From: Commensalibacter nepenthis
GTDB taxonomy: Bacteria > Pseudomonadota > Alphaproteobacteria > Acetobacterales > Acetobacteraceae
DNA: 64,000 nucleotides
Direction: 5' to 3'
Assembly (NCBI RefSeq): GCF_029953305.1
Contig: NZ_JASBAN010000001.1
Coordinates: forward strand, 1,139,501 to 1,203,500
Part shown: positions 46,471-55,971 of the stretch, in pieces
Layout: each line of letters begins with the position of its first letter
Position numbering within the stretch: the stretch's first letter is position 1
Translations under genes and position numbers: made by a program
The notes under the pieces: generated by a model
What the model saw: only the letters and a program-made list of their open reading frames with translations
Told to the model about the DNA's origin: nothing
The model's database searches: none

Positions 46471-47196
46471 ATGAGAGAAGATATTAAAAAAGCAATTTTG
46501 CAAGCTCCTAAAGCAATTCATCCTAATGGACAATTAAAATTGGTTATTTTTGATTGTGATGGTGTTTTGGTCGAAAGCGAGCATGTTGTTGGTGAAGTTT
46601 TAGGGAAAGAAGCCAGAAAATATGGTTGGAATATCACAGGTCCAGAAGCCAGAGAATTATTTAGTGGTGTTCAATTGGTTGATATTGAAAAAGAAATTGA
46701 AAAACATGTGACGACGCCTTTACCGCTTCATTGGCGACAACATGCGCATGATCAAATTGTAGAGGCAATGTATAACGATATTCATCCTATGGACGGGGTT
46801 GAAACAATTTTACAAATGTTAAAAGATATTGGTATTCCTTATCGAATTGGTTCTAATTCTTCACAAGAAGAGATGATTGTTAAATTTAAAACATCTCGAT
46901 TAACACATTGGTTCGAAAGCCATCGCACACATTCAGGTTGTGATGTAGAACGTCCAAAACCTTTTCCCGATTTATATTTATATGCTGCAGAACAAGAGGG
47001 CGTAAATCCAGAAGATTGTATTGTCGTTGAAGATTCTGATACAGGATTAAAGGCGGCTTATGATGCGGGTATGGCTTGTATTTTACTAAGAGATCTAAAT
47101 AAACCAGCACCAGATTATCGCGGTTTAATTCGTGTTGAAACGCTTCATGAGGCATCAGATTTTATCAAAGAAGTTCTACATAGTCAAAAGAGATAA
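46471..47196 (+). CDS. HAD-superfamily phosphatase (beta-phosphoglucomutase-like)
   Basis: A 241-residue HAD hydrolase starts two bases after hemE. Motif I is VIFDCDGVLVESE with the nucleophile and acid aspartates, motif II lies in IGSNSSQEE, and motif III/IV covers RPKPFPDLY and VVEDSDTGLKAA. The cap domain sits between motifs I and II, as in beta-phosphoglucomutase and phosphoglycolate phosphatase. The natural phosphate ester is unknown; the heme neighbours do not define it. Confidence 0.85.
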   Translation: MREDIKKAILQAPKAIHPNGQLKLVIFDCDGVLVESEHVVGEVLGKEARKYGWNITGPEARELFSGVQLVDIEKEIEKHVTTPLPLHWRQHAHDQIVEAMYNDIHPMDGVETILQMLKDIGIPYRIGSNSSQEEMIVKFKTSRLTHWFESHRTHSGCDVERPKPFPDLYLYAAEQEGVNPEDCIVVEDSDTGLKAAYDAGMACILLRDLNKPAPDYRGLIRVETLHEASDFIKEVLHSQKR

Positions 47197-47205
47197 AGGT
47201 TTATT

Positions 47206-47655
47206 ATGTTTGCTGTAATCGCTCCTTATTATTTATGGTTTAAAGCGTTTCATATTATTGCAATGATTGCGTGGATGGCTGGGCAGTTTTATTTACCCAG
47301 ATTATTTGTATATCATTGTCAAACCAAAATTGGCTCTGAAGAAAGTGAGCGATTTAAAACTATGGAGCGCAAATTACAGCGTGTGATTATTAATCCAGCG
47401 ATGATTTGTACATTCATTTTTGGTATTTTGTTAGCTTGTATACCAGGTGTTGTAGATTTTCATTCTGGATGGTGGTCTATCAAAATTATTTCTGTAATTC
47501 TTTTATTTGGTTTTCATGGGGCTTGTTCCCGTTGGCGTAAACAATTTTTCAAAAATCAAAATAAGCATTCAGAGAAATTCTATCGCTATATGAATGAAAT
47601 TCCGACAATTTTAATGATAATTATTGTGATTATGGTTATTGTAAAACCCTTTTAA
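47206..47655 (+). CDS. hemJ: Protoporphyrinogen IX oxidase, HemJ type
   Basis: HemJ oxidises protoporphyrinogen IX to protoporphyrin IX using respiratory quinones. The 149-residue protein has four transmembrane helices and the family motif WMAGQFYLPRLFVYH near its start, including the heme-ligand histidine. FKTMERKLQRVIINPAMI and RYMNEIPTILM follow. It lies in the hemE gene run, which supports the assignment. Confidence 0.93.
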   Translation: MFAVIAPYYLWFKAFHIIAMIAWMAGQFYLPRLFVYHCQTKIGSEESERFKTMERKLQRVIINPAMICTFIFGILLACIPGVVDFHSGWWSIKIISVILLFGFHGACSRWRKQFFKNQNKHSEKFYRYMNEIPTILMIIIVIMVIVKPF

Positions 47656-47664
47656 GAGGATAGA

Positions 47665-48624
47665 ATGGATATGTCTGTAACCTATAAAGATGTTGAATCT
47701 GCGGCTTTTCGCTTAGAAGGTAAAGCCATAAAAACACCTGTTTTTACATCAAGGACAGCAAATGAATTAACCAAAGCACAACTTTATTTTAAATGTGAGA
47801 ATTATCAGCATGTTGGAGCGTTTAAATTCAGAGGTGCTTTTAATGCAATTGCCTGTTTAACCGATGAACAACGTAAAGCAGGAGTAATTACTTTTTCTTC
47901 TGGTAATCATGCCCAAGCCATTGCCTATGCCAGTCAATTACATCAGTGCAAAGCATTAATTATTATGCCCAAAGATGCACCAGAAATTAAAATGGCAGCA
48001 ACCAAAGGATATGGTGCAGAAATTTATTTATATGATCGCTATTCAGAAGATAGAGAAGTCATTGCTCAACAACTATCCAAAGAACAAGGGTTAACATTAA
48101 TACCTCCTTACGATTATCCTGATGTTATTGTAGGGCAAGGAACTGCTGCTAAAGAATTAATAGAAGAAGTTGGGAGTTTGGATTATTTATTTGTTCCCTT
48201 GGGTGGGGGTGGGTTATTAGCTGGATCATTATTATCAGCTAAGCATTTGTTACCAAATATTAAAGTCTTTGGTGTTGAACCAGAAGCTGGAAATGACGGG
48301 CAGCAATCTTTGCGTAAGGGTGAAATTGTCACCATTCCTGCTCCAAAAACCATTGCTGATGGTGCAGCAACCACACATCTAGGGCAATATACTTTTCCCA
48401 TTATTCAGAATTTAGTTGAAGATATTGTTCATGTTTCAGATAAAGAATTAATATCCATGATGCTTTTTTTTGCTGAACGTATGAAAATGATTGTTGAACC
48501 AACAGGATGTTTGGCTGCAGCTGCTGTTATGAAAAAAAATCTTCCAATTGAAGGTAAAAAAGTTGGAGTTATTCTTAGTGGTGGGAATGTTGATTTAAAA
48601 CAGTTTGCCAAATGGGTTGGTTAG
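47665..48624 (+). CDS. PLP-dependent ammonia-lyase (threonine dehydratase / hydroxyaspartate dehydratase type)
   Basis: This 319-residue fold-type II PLP enzyme has the Schiff-base lysine in GAFKFRGAFNA, SSGNHAQAIAYAS as the substrate loop and the phosphate-binding PLGGGGLLAGS. It lacks the C-terminal ACT domain of biosynthetic IlvA. Length and the QHVGAFKFRGA and PKDAPEIKM segments fit catabolic threonine dehydratase, threo-3-hydroxyaspartate ammonia-lyase or serine racemase; these cannot be separated by eye. GAGG precedes the ATG by a few bases. It ends the hemE gene run at a bidirectional terminator. Confidence 0.85.
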   Translation: MDMSVTYKDVESAAFRLEGKAIKTPVFTSRTANELTKAQLYFKCENYQHVGAFKFRGAFNAIACLTDEQRKAGVITFSSGNHAQAIAYASQLHQCKALIIMPKDAPEIKMAATKGYGAEIYLYDRYSEDREVIAQQLSKEQGLTLIPPYDYPDVIVGQGTAAKELIEEVGSLDYLFVPLGGGGLLAGSLLSAKHLLPNIKVFGVEPEAGNDGQQSLRKGEIVTIPAPKTIADGAATTHLGQYTFPIIQNLVEDIVHVSDKELISMMLFFAERMKMIVEPTGCLAAAAVMKKNLPIEGKKVGVILSGGNVDLKQFAKWVG

Positions 48625-48642
48625 TTTAGATACCCTAAAAAA

Positions 48643-48671
48643 AAGAGTGTAATTAGTTACTTTACACTCTT
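48643..48671. terminator. Bidirectional terminator
   Basis: AAGAGTGTAA and TTACACTCTT form a perfect ten-base stem around nine bases between the converging ammonia-lyase and secreted-protein genes, with an A run on the left that serves the minus strand. Confidence 0.82.
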
Positions 48672-48680
48672 GAATAAATC

Positions 48681-49466
48681 CTAATTTTTGGGGCATTCCA
48701 TCCATTCATAGGACACATTGGAATTTTGCATAAAGCTTTGTGGGAGTTGAACGTTTTCTTTTGAACAAAGTCCTTTTTCTTTTAAAATATTGGTTAGGAT
48801 TTCATCCTTTTTACACGCCTCTTGCTTATTTTGATCTTTGTTTTTCTTTTTATCTTTTTCTTTACAAATATCGTGGAAATAACTTTGTTGACGGAAGATA
48901 GGATATAAATCAAAAGGAATGATGCTGGGAATAGACATCGTTGCATATACATCTATTTTAGAAGAAAATGGCTGTGGTAATGGGATGTAATGATCTTTTG
49001 CAAAATTCTCCATTGTATTCATTGCATTATTGATACCATTCAAAGGAATATTGACGGTTTTATCATTACTTAAATAAAGAACAATCATTTTGTTTTCTTT
49101 AAGGCTATTAATTAACGTCAAACTAGGCATAGGGTCTAGAGTTGTACTATATCCGTTACTTTGATTTATTCTTTTTAGTTCCGTCGTAAAATCACCGACA
49201 TCGAATTCGATTGTAGCAGGAAAATCTTTTTCCTTTTGATCCAAAGTGATATTAATAGAGAGGGAATATCCGTAAGGTTTGAACTCTACTGTGACAGGTG
49301 ATGTTTGTGTTACATTGTTTAAGGATACGGAATTGTAATATTCTGATAAAATCCAAGAGTCATATTTGTCTTGTTTAATAAAAAGTGGGTCACTCTCTTT
49401 TGCGTGAGCAAAGGAAAGACAGGACATTGTTATTATTGAAGCTAAATATAACGCATATTTATTCAT
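48681..49466 (-). CDS. Secreted protein of unknown function
   Basis: From the ATG at 49466, behind AAGGAG, it encodes 261 residues. A signal peptide (MNKYALYLASIITMSCLSFA then HAKES) is followed by a mostly beta-structured mature part and a lysine-rich segment with three cysteines near the end (CKEKDKKKNKDQ, ACKKDE, LCSKEN). The overall build vaguely recalls invasion-associated locus B proteins of alphaproteobacteria, but key features could not be matched. The neighbouring gene at 49618 is also a small secreted unknown read in the opposite direction. Confidence 0.65.
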   Translation of the reverse strand: MNKYALYLASIITMSCLSFAHAKESDPLFIKQDKYDSWILSEYYNSVSLNNVTQTSPVTVEFKPYGYSLSINITLDQKEKDFPATIEFDVGDFTTELKRINQSNGYSTTLDPMPSLTLINSLKENKMIVLYLSNDKTVNIPLNGINNAMNTMENFAKDHYIPLPQPFSSKIDVYATMSIPSIIPFDLYPIFRQQSYFHDICKEKDKKKNKDQNKQEACKKDEILTNILKEKGLCSKENVQLPQSFMQNSNVSYEWMECPKN

Positions 49467-49617
49467 GAATAGTCTCCTTGAAATCATTACTTCCTGTTTA
49501 CCGTGGAAAAAAATAAAAAGACAAGAGATTTTATAGTAAATGATAGAAATAATTATTTTAAATAGGTGTTATCTTCGATCTATAATATGATTTGCACGAC
49601 ATAGAGTATTTGTAATT

Positions 49618-50082
49618 ATGAATAGTGTAACAAATGAAAAAATCTCCATTCATTCTTTTATAATATTGTTATTTTTATATGTATTTAATGCACAGGTGCA
49701 GGCTAAAGAAGAATATTTTGAGGGGAAGTTGCTTGCAACGGATCAAATAAACATACTCAAAATTAATTCGGTTCGGTTGAATCTCAAAAATTTGAATGAT
49801 AAAAATGAAGCAAAAGAATGTCGGAAATGGAAATTAACCAAAGCGCAAATCGTTCATTTTTTTAGGTTAAGTATCAATTATTCTATTAGTCCTTATCATT
49901 ATTATTCCCAAACCCAGTGTGATATTACTGGAAAATTATTGTATAACCGAGAAAAATGGGATTTTTCAATCAATGGTGGAGCAACAGCATATTGGAAAAA
50001 AGGCGAGGAAATTAAATACTTTGGATGCAAAGATAAATATTGTGACAATTTATTTATTATCCCTTATTCGCCTATGGATTGA
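49618..50082 (+). CDS. Small secreted protein of unknown function
   Basis: A 154-residue protein has an N-terminal hydrophobic signal (HSFIILLFLYVFNAQVQA then KEEYF). The mature part holds four cysteines (ECRKW, QCDITG, FGCKDKYCDN), likely forming two disulfides in the periplasm or outside. No ribosome-binding site is obvious before the ATG. No family was recognised. A terminator follows at once. Confidence 0.65.
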   Translation: MNSVTNEKISIHSFIILLFLYVFNAQVQAKEEYFEGKLLATDQINILKINSVRLNLKNLNDKNEAKECRKWKLTKAQIVHFFRLSINYSISPYHYYSQTQCDITGKLLYNREKWDFSINGGATAYWKKGEEIKYFGCKDKYCDNLFIIPYSPMD

Positions 50083-50085
50083 CTA

Positions 50086-50113
50086 AAAAAACCTCCAGTT
50101 AAGGAGGTTTTTA
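50086..50113. terminator. Bidirectional terminator
   Basis: AAACCTCC and GGAGGTTT pair around six bases, with A and T runs on either side. It lies between the converging secreted-protein and transporter genes. Confidence 0.88.
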
Positions 50114-50115
50114 TA

Positions 50116-51390
50116 TTAATTCTTAACAGTTTTTACTATTTTTGGTTGATCGACTTTGATGAAATAAGTCAATATTGCTGCGAAGATATAAAGGGCTGCA
50201 TATGCCCAAAGAACGCCTTTAATTCCTCCAAATCCAATAACAGCGCCAGCTATTACTGCGGCAACGCTTTGGCTAAGAGAAGCAGAAAGGTTATAAATAG
50301 ATACTGCAGCACCTTGGTGATTAGGTTCAAGGGCGGTAAATACTGCGGTCATTGGCACAAAGGCAGCAACAGTAATTCCAAGCATGACTGCGGGGATCAT
50401 AGCAGCATAAAAATTGTGACCAAAATAAAGAGGGACATAATAGAATGCTAAACAAGAAAATACACCGCAAATACATCCAACCCAGCGAACTTGTTTTAGC
50501 CAACCAATATGATCGCCCATAATTCCCCATAACACGTTGGTGAAGATCGTAATGGTTAAGAACAGAGCCCAAATTTGTTGCCATTCTTCGTTTACAAAAC
50601 CCAGACCTGCAAGATTATGTTCTGGGTCTCCTTCTAGGAACCAAGGCATAATAATGGCGACCCCAAACAAAGGAATAGTATTAATAATTCGGATTAAGGC
50701 AGACATAAAAATATATTTATTGGTAAATAAAATTGTTATGGCACGAGTAAGCTCGTGAATTTTTTCTGAGGCAGATAGATTTGCTTTTTCTTCAGAAATT
50801 TTAACTTTTCTGAGTGTAAATAAAGCAAGTAATCCACCAACACCAACCCAAATTAATGCTAGCCATAAAGTACCATGTTCGCCAATTGTTGAATTAGTAT
50901 ATCCAGGTAGTAATCCACCAATTGTACCTAGCCCTACAGAATAAGCAGCCCAAAACCATCCCATAGCAGTAGAAATCTTATTTTGAGGAAGGTTATGAAT
51001 TAATAAAATAATAAAAGAATAGATAAAAAGAGGATATCCAAACCCACGTAATCCATAAAAAATAACCATCAATAGATAATTATGCATGCCTATACCCATT
51101 GTCATGAATAAAACATGGAAAACAACCCAAATGGCAAAGCCTGCAAACATCGATTTTTGAGGTGTGATGACTTCTGCAATGACCCCAGAGCTCCATGCGG
51201 CAATCGCAGCGACAAAGGCATAAACCGTAAAAACAAAAGTTGCTTGTTCTTGGGAAAAGCCCATATTGGTAATATATTTAGACAAGAAAGCCATTTCAAA
51301 GCCATCACCAGCCATAAAAATAGCAATAGCAATGTAACCCCATACTAAGGGGATAGGCATAAAGCCGAATAAGAGTTTTTGTGAATTCAT
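50116..51390 (-). CDS. Major facilitator transporter, polyol permease type
   Basis: The 424-residue protein has 12 predicted transmembrane helices. GDGFEMAFLSKYITNMGFSQ near the N terminus and FYGLRGFGYPLFIYSF in the middle resemble the polyol permeases (DalT/RbtT group) that import D-arabinitol or ribitol by proton symport. The upstream gene on the same strand is a polyol dehydrogenase of the DalD type, which supports a shared pathway. A terminator at 51440 between them would reduce, not exclude, co-transcription. Confidence 0.82.
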   Translation of the reverse strand: MNSQKLLFGFMPIPLVWGYIAIAIFMAGDGFEMAFLSKYITNMGFSQEQATFVFTVYAFVAAIAAWSSGVIAEVITPQKSMFAGFAIWVVFHVLFMTMGIGMHNYLLMVIFYGLRGFGYPLFIYSFIILLIHNLPQNKISTAMGWFWAAYSVGLGTIGGLLPGYTNSTIGEHGTLWLALIWVGVGGLLALFTLRKVKISEEKANLSASEKIHELTRAITILFTNKYIFMSALIRIINTIPLFGVAIIMPWFLEGDPEHNLAGLGFVNEEWQQIWALFLTITIFTNVLWGIMGDHIGWLKQVRWVGCICGVFSCLAFYYVPLYFGHNFYAAMIPAVMLGITVAAFVPMTAVFTALEPNHQGAAVSIYNLSASLSQSVAAVIAGAVIGFGGIKGVLWAYAALYIFAAILTYFIKVDQPKIVKTVKN

Positions 51391-51439
51391 AGGATGCTCT
51401 TGAGAGGTAAGAAGGTTGATAAGACGTGAGCAAAAAATA

Positions 51440-51471
51440 TAAAAAAGGCAACACGAGTTGCGTGTTGCCTT
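51440..51471 (-). terminator. Terminator after the polyol dehydrogenase gene
   Basis: Read on the minus strand, AAGGCAACACG and CGTGTTGCCTT pair around a short loop and are followed by six T. It separates the dehydrogenase from the transporter gene. Confidence 0.85.
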
Positions 51472-51485
51472 GCGAGCTTTATAAA

Positions 51486-52862
51486 TTATTTTTTAAAGTT
51501 ATTTTTCCAGTCTCTTATATTTTCGATGGTTTGACGCATCAAAGAAACAAATTCGCTTTTCCCAGCAAGGCTGCCAAATAATGCTTTATCGCCTGCAAAT
51601 TGTGCAACTGGATCTGCACCATCAAGCATTGCATGCATTGCTTTGGCATCTAAAATACCATCTTGATATTCATAAGGGATATTTCCTTTATGCCATTCTT
51701 CTAGGAATACATAAAATAAAGCAGGAAGCACAGCAGTTGCTTTTGGTTCAACGCCACGTTCATAACATTCAACCAATGTTGGAGTAATAAAACCAGGAAG
51801 TTTGGACAATCCATCAGCTGCAACACGTTGGTTAGTATCTTGAATATTTGGATTGCTGAAACGATCAAGAACAACATCTCTATATTGTTCTAAATCCAAT
51901 GGGCATGGTGTCAAACATGGAATAACATCTTCAGTTACATAATTCCATGCTAGTTGTTTAATTTCAGGGGTTTGGGTGCCTTCATGAATATAAGACAATC
52001 CAACCAATGTGCCTGCCCAAGCAATACAGCTATGGCTAGCATTTAAAATACGAATTTTTGCTTCTTCATAGGGTTGAACATCTTCAACCATTTCTGCCCC
52101 AACTTTTTCAAGTGCAGGGCGACCATCAATAAAGTTGTCTTCAATAACCCATTGAATAAATGCTTCACCCATCACTGGGGCTTTGTCATCAACGCCTGTT
52201 TCTTTTTTAATACGTGGTGCTAGATCAGCAGCTGGACGAGGAACAATACGATCCACCATATCATTAGGAGACGTGGTGTTTTTCTTGACCCATTCAGCTA
52301 ATTCTTGATCTTTGCAAAGTTCAAGGAATTGAAGGAACCCGTGGCGGAAACGATCCCCATTATGGCGTAAATTATCACAGCTTAACAAGGTAACAGGATT
52401 GCCATTTTGTTTAATACGTTCTTTGAGAATAGCACGTAATGCACCATAAATAGTACAAATTTTACCATTTAATTCGCTTTGAATATCAGGACTATTGGGG
52501 TCTAAATTATGGCTTGTATCTAAATAATAGCCACCTTCGGTGACGGTAAATCCAATAATTTTTGTTTCTGTTTTTGCGCCTTGTTCAATAAGATTGGTCA
52601 TTTTTTCATCCCAATGTAGAACTTTAGCAATAGAAGTAATTTTTTCGTAATTACGCACACCTTGGGGGGTAACGGTTTCCAAGATATATTCATTTTTTTG
52701 TTGAGCAAGAGCCGTTAAAAGAGGCACAACATCATCACGAATACCACCAATAGCAATTTTCCATTGATCTGTTACAACTTCTTTTAATAAACGGTGTAAA
52801 TACCAAGCTTGATGAGCACGATGAAACGATCCAGCACCGATGTGCATCCATATATTTGTCAT
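51486..52862 (-). CDS. Polyol dehydrogenase, mannitol dehydrogenase family (D-arabinitol 4-dehydrogenase-like)
   Basis: This 458-residue NAD-dependent enzyme oxidises a sugar alcohol to a ketose. The N-terminal Rossmann region begins [21 protein letters not shown], as in D-arabinitol 4-dehydrogenase and mannitol 2-dehydrogenase. The family catalytic set K-x(4)-N-x(2)-H is visible in [24 protein letters not shown] is another conserved block. Pairing with a polyol permease suggests D-arabinitol, with mannitol or sorbitol as alternatives. The start codon is read toward the folC end of the next operon. Confidence 0.85.
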   Translation of the reverse strand: MTNIWMHIGAGSFHRAHQAWYLHRLLKEVVTDQWKIAIGGIRDDVVPLLTALAQQKNEYILETVTPQGVRNYEKITSIAKVLHWDEKMTNLIEQGAKTETKIIGFTVTEGGYYLDTSHNLDPNSPDIQSELNGKICTIYGALRAILKERIKQNGNPVTLLSCDNLRHNGDRFRHGFLQFLELCKDQELAEWVKKNTTSPNDMVDRIVPRPAADLAPRIKKETGVDDKAPVMGEAFIQWVIEDNFIDGRPALEKVGAEMVEDVQPYEEAKIRILNASHSCIAWAGTLVGLSYIHEGTQTPEIKQLAWNYVTEDVIPCLTPCPLDLEQYRDVVLDRFSNPNIQDTNQRVAADGLSKLPGFITPTLVECYERGVEPKATAVLPALFYVFLEEWHKGNIPYEYQDGILDAKAMHAMLDGADPVAQFAGDKALFGSLAGKSEFVSLMRQTIENIRDWKNNFKK

Positions 52863-52915
52863 GTTGTAAACTCTTTAGTAAAATAAAAACTATGGTTTAC
52901 TATATGATATTTTCG

Positions 52916-52932
52916 GGTCGTGTCGCAAATTT
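52916..52932. repeat. Solitary IS6-type terminal repeat at the end of folC
   Basis: GGTCGTGTCGCAAATTT differs by one base from the IS6-like end GGTCTTGTCGCAAATTT. No other element sequence is attached. The folC stop codon touches it, so a former insertion may have landed at the gene's last codons and since been deleted. Confidence 0.65.
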
Positions 52933-54229
52933 ATTTGTTGCCCTGTTTTAGAACACAGCCAGCCAAATATAAACTGCCACATATGAGGACTCTAACGGGT
53001 TGTGTGCTTTGGATACGCATTAATGCGTCTTTGACTGTTCCTCCTGATGTAGCAAGGTTATCAGATGCTTTTATAATTTCAGAAATGGGCATAGCCAAAT
53101 GCTGATCTGGTTCAACAACAGCTTGAATAGACGTGCTTAAAGGAATGAGCGGGGTAAGATATTCACGGACATTTTTGTTGTCTTTCATTCCAACAATCAG
53201 ATGTAATGGCTTATCTTGCCATTTATCCTGAATTAATTGTGCCAGTATTTTTCCAGCATCAGGATTATGACCTCCATCTAACCAAATCTCACTATCAGGA
53301 GAGATCAATTCAGTTAATTTTCCATGAAGTTGTTGCAGTCTGGCAGGCCAGACTGCTTTGGCGATACCTTGATAAGCTTGGTCAGGAATAGGGAGTTTGC
53401 TATTTCTTAATGCGGCAATAGCTAAACCAGCATTGCGGAATTGATGTTGCCCCAAAAGGCTAGGCAATGGCAACTCCAAAGTCCCTTTTGCATCTTTGTA
53501 TATCAGTTGGTTGGCTGTAGGTGTAACGCTCCATTCTTGATCTTTAATAAAATAAGGGGCGTTTAATGTAATGGCGGTTTCTTTGATAACGGCCAGTGCC
53601 TCTGGATCTTGTTGATCTACAACCACAGGAATATTAGCTTTGATAATGCCAGCTTTTTCAGTGGCAATTTTTGCCAAATTATCGCCCAAGAATGCTTCAT
53701 GATCCATTGAAATAGACGTAATGACGCTGACCATTGGGGTAATGATATTGGTTGCATCAAAACGCCCACCTAAACCGACCTCGATAATTGCTAGGTCAGC
53801 AGGATGTTTGGCGAATAATACAAAAGCAGCAGCTGTTAATACTTCAAAAACAGTGATTGGTTGTTGTTGATTAATCCGTTCAATTTCAATGAGAGTCTCA
53901 GAAAGTTCTTCTTCGCTGACCAACTGTCCAGCAATACGGAAACGCTCTGTCACATCAACAAGATGAGGGGATGTGGAAACATGAACTTTTAATCCAGCTT
54001 CTTCTCCTATTGCTCTCAAAAAAGCACAAGTGCTGCCTTTTCCATTGGTTCCAGCAACGTGGATAATAGGAGGCATATGAAGTTCTGGATTTCCAAGATC
54101 ATTTAGTAATCTTATCAATCGATCCAGTGAAAGATCAATGAGAGCAGGATAGAGCTTGTTCAGACGCTCTAGGATTTCACCTGAGCGTCCTGAAAATTCT
54201 GTCAAGATAGGAGAGGAAGGAGAAGACAT
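52931..54229 (-). CDS. folC: Dihydrofolate/folylpolyglutamate synthase
   Basis: FolC ligates glutamate to dihydropteroate and extends folate polyglutamate chains. The 432 residues start at ATG 54229 (a TTG precedes it). The ATP site is VAGTNGKGSTCAFLRAI. The omega-loop region HVSTSPHLVDVTERFRI, the VGLGGRFDATN motif and the SISMDHEAFLGD magnesium site follow. The C terminus (LICGSLYLAG) looks complete even though it abuts an IS6-type end. It follows accD by three bases in a trpB-trpA-accD-folC order common in alphaproteobacteria. Confidence 0.94.
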   Translation of the reverse strand: MSSPSSPILTEFSGRSGEILERLNKLYPALIDLSLDRLIRLLNDLGNPELHMPPIIHVAGTNGKGSTCAFLRAIGEEAGLKVHVSTSPHLVDVTERFRIAGQLVSEEELSETLIEIERINQQQPITVFEVLTAAAFVLFAKHPADLAIIEVGLGGRFDATNIITPMVSVITSISMDHEAFLGDNLAKIATEKAGIIKANIPVVVDQQDPEALAVIKETAITLNAPYFIKDQEWSVTPTANQLIYKDAKGTLELPLPSLLGQHQFRNAGLAIAALRNSKLPIPDQAYQGIAKAVWPARLQQLHGKLTELISPDSEIWLDGGHNPDAGKILAQLIQDKWQDKPLHLIVGMKDNKNVREYLTPLIPLSTSIQAVVEPDQHLAMPISEIIKASDNLATSGGTVKDALMRIQSTQPVRVLICGSLYLAGCVLKQGNK

Positions 54230-54232
54230 CAA

Positions 54233-55102
54233 TTATGCAACTTTTTCAGAAGACTGAGTGGTATTGGATAATAATCTGAGTATTTTAGCCAAAGCAGGGC
54301 GCAGCTCTTTTCTGCTGGCGACAAGATCAACCATGCCATGTTCTAATAAATATTCCGAGCGTTGGAAACCTTCTGGTAATTTTTCATGCACCGTATTTTC
54401 AATAACGCGAGGGCCTGCAAACCCAATTAACGCGTTCGGTTCAGCAATATGAATATCACCCAGCATTGCAAAAGATGCGGTAACACCCCCTGTTGTTGGG
54501 TCTGTAAAGACAACAATATACGGGATTTGTGCTTCTTTAAGCATTTCCACGGCAATAACAGTGCGTGGCATTTGCATTAAACTGAGCATACCTTCTTGCA
54601 TTCTTGCACCACCAGAAGCTGTGAAAACAACTAAAGGTGTTTTTTGCGCTAAGGCCAAACGTGCAGCAGCGATAAAGCCTTCACCAAATGCAGCCCCCAT
54701 TGTGCCAGCCATAAATTCAAAAGCCATTACAGCGACAACTGTCTTTTGTCCTTCGATGGTTCCATGTGCCACTGCAATGGATTCATCAATCTGTGATTTG
54801 GTTTTGTTTTCTTTTAAACGATCTGCATATTTCTTTTTGTCTTTGAATTGCAAAGGATCAACAGGTGCTTTAGGCAGATCAAGGCGTGTGTAAGAATTAG
54901 GATCAAACGTCCAATCAAAGCGTTGTGTCACAGAGGCACGCATATGATGATTGCAATGCGGGCAAATATTCAGATTTTTTTCTAAATCTTTGATTAATAA
55001 CATTTGACCACAAGAATCACAGTTTTTCCAGACATTATCAGGAACTTCTTTTTTTAAAAACCCTTGGATTTTAGGTCGGACATATTCGGTAAGCCAGCTC
55101 AT
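54233..55102 (-). CDS. accD: Acetyl-CoA carboxylase carboxyltransferase subunit beta
   Basis: AccD forms with AccA the carboxyltransferase that moves CO2 from carboxybiotin to acetyl-CoA for fatty acid synthesis. The 289 residues carry a zinc ribbon from C28, C31, C47 and C50. The crotonase-like core includes MAFEFMAGTMGAAFGE and TASGGARMQEGMLSLMQM with the oxyanion glycines. It lies between trpA (44 bases upstream) and folC (three bases downstream). Confidence 0.96.
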   Translation of the reverse strand: MSWLTEYVRPKIQGFLKKEVPDNVWKNCDSCGQMLLIKDLEKNLNICPHCNHHMRASVTQRFDWTFDPNSYTRLDLPKAPVDPLQFKDKKKYADRLKENKTKSQIDESIAVAHGTIEGQKTVVAVMAFEFMAGTMGAAFGEGFIAAARLALAQKTPLVVFTASGGARMQEGMLSLMQMPRTVIAVEMLKEAQIPYIVVFTDPTTGGVTASFAMLGDIHIAEPNALIGFAGPRVIENTVHEKLPEGFQRSEYLLEHGMVDLVASRKELRPALAKILRLLSNTTQSSEKVA

Positions 55103-55146
55103 AAGATAAACCTTTAAGTTTAATAAAATATTTTAATAGTATATGG

Positions 55147-55971
55147 TTATTTCAGAACGCTATGTGTGCCTTGGGCAAGCGATCTTGCATGTTCAATAAC
55201 TTTGGTAACGGTATCTTTTGTTGGTTGATTATGTTGATCCAAAGTAGAGGTCAGCGTTTTTAACAAAGCAGACCCAACAACAGCAGCATCAGCGATTTTT
55301 ACTGCATTTGCTGTATGTTCAGGGGTAGACAGCCCAAAACCAATTGCAATTGGTAAACTGGAAGCTTCTCTGATCATTGGAATTGCTTTTTGTAAACTAT
55401 CGTTAGTTGCTGTGCTCGTGCCTGTAATCCCTGTGATACTAACGTAATAAATAAATCCAGAGGCTTCTTTTAACACCATTTTCAAACGATCAGCAGACGT
55501 TGTTGGTGCAACCAGATAAATAATATCAATTCCATGTTCAATGGCATAAGGTTTGATATTATCAATTTCTTCTGGAGGCATATCCACAATAATCAAACCA
55601 TCAACCCCAGCTTTGGCAGCATCGTGACAGAATTTTTCATAACCATAATATTCAACAGGGTTTGTGTATCCCATTAAAATAATCGGAGTGTGTTGATTAT
55701 TATTTCTAAATTCTGTAACCAGTTGCAACGTTTTTTGCATCGTTGCACCCGCTTGTAAAGCCCGAATAGCAGCGGCTTGCACCGTGGGACCATCAGCCAT
55801 AGGATCACTGAATGGCATCCCAACTTCAATCAGATCTGCACCTGCTTTGGGCAGTGCCTTTAGGATTTCTAAAGAAGTTTGATAGTTCGGATCATTTGCC
55901 TCTAGATAAGGGATAAAAGCACCACGTTTTTGTTGTTTTAACGCGGCAAAACATTCTGCAATACGGCTCAC
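55147..55971 (-). CDS. trpA: Tryptophan synthase alpha chain
   Basis: TrpA cleaves indole-3-glycerol phosphate to indole and glyceraldehyde 3-phosphate. The 274 residues hold the catalytic pair E49 and D60 in [16 protein letters not shown], at the same numbering as in E. coli. The phosphate-binding GFGLSTPEH and VVGSALLK lie in the C-terminal half. Its start overlaps the trpB stop by four bases, so the two subunits are translationally coupled. Confidence 0.97.
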   Translation of the reverse strand: MSRIAECFAALKQQKRGAFIPYLEANDPNYQTSLEILKALPKAGADLIEVGMPFSDPMADGPTVQAAAIRALQAGATMQKTLQLVTEFRNNNQHTPIILMGYTNPVEYYGYEKFCHDAAKAGVDGLIIVDMPPEEIDNIKPYAIEHGIDIIYLVAPTTSADRLKMVLKEASGFIYYVSITGITGTSTATNDSLQKAIPMIREASSLPIAIGFGLSTPEHTANAVKIADAAVVGSALLKTLTSTLDQHNQPTKDTVTKVIEHARSLAQGTHSVLK

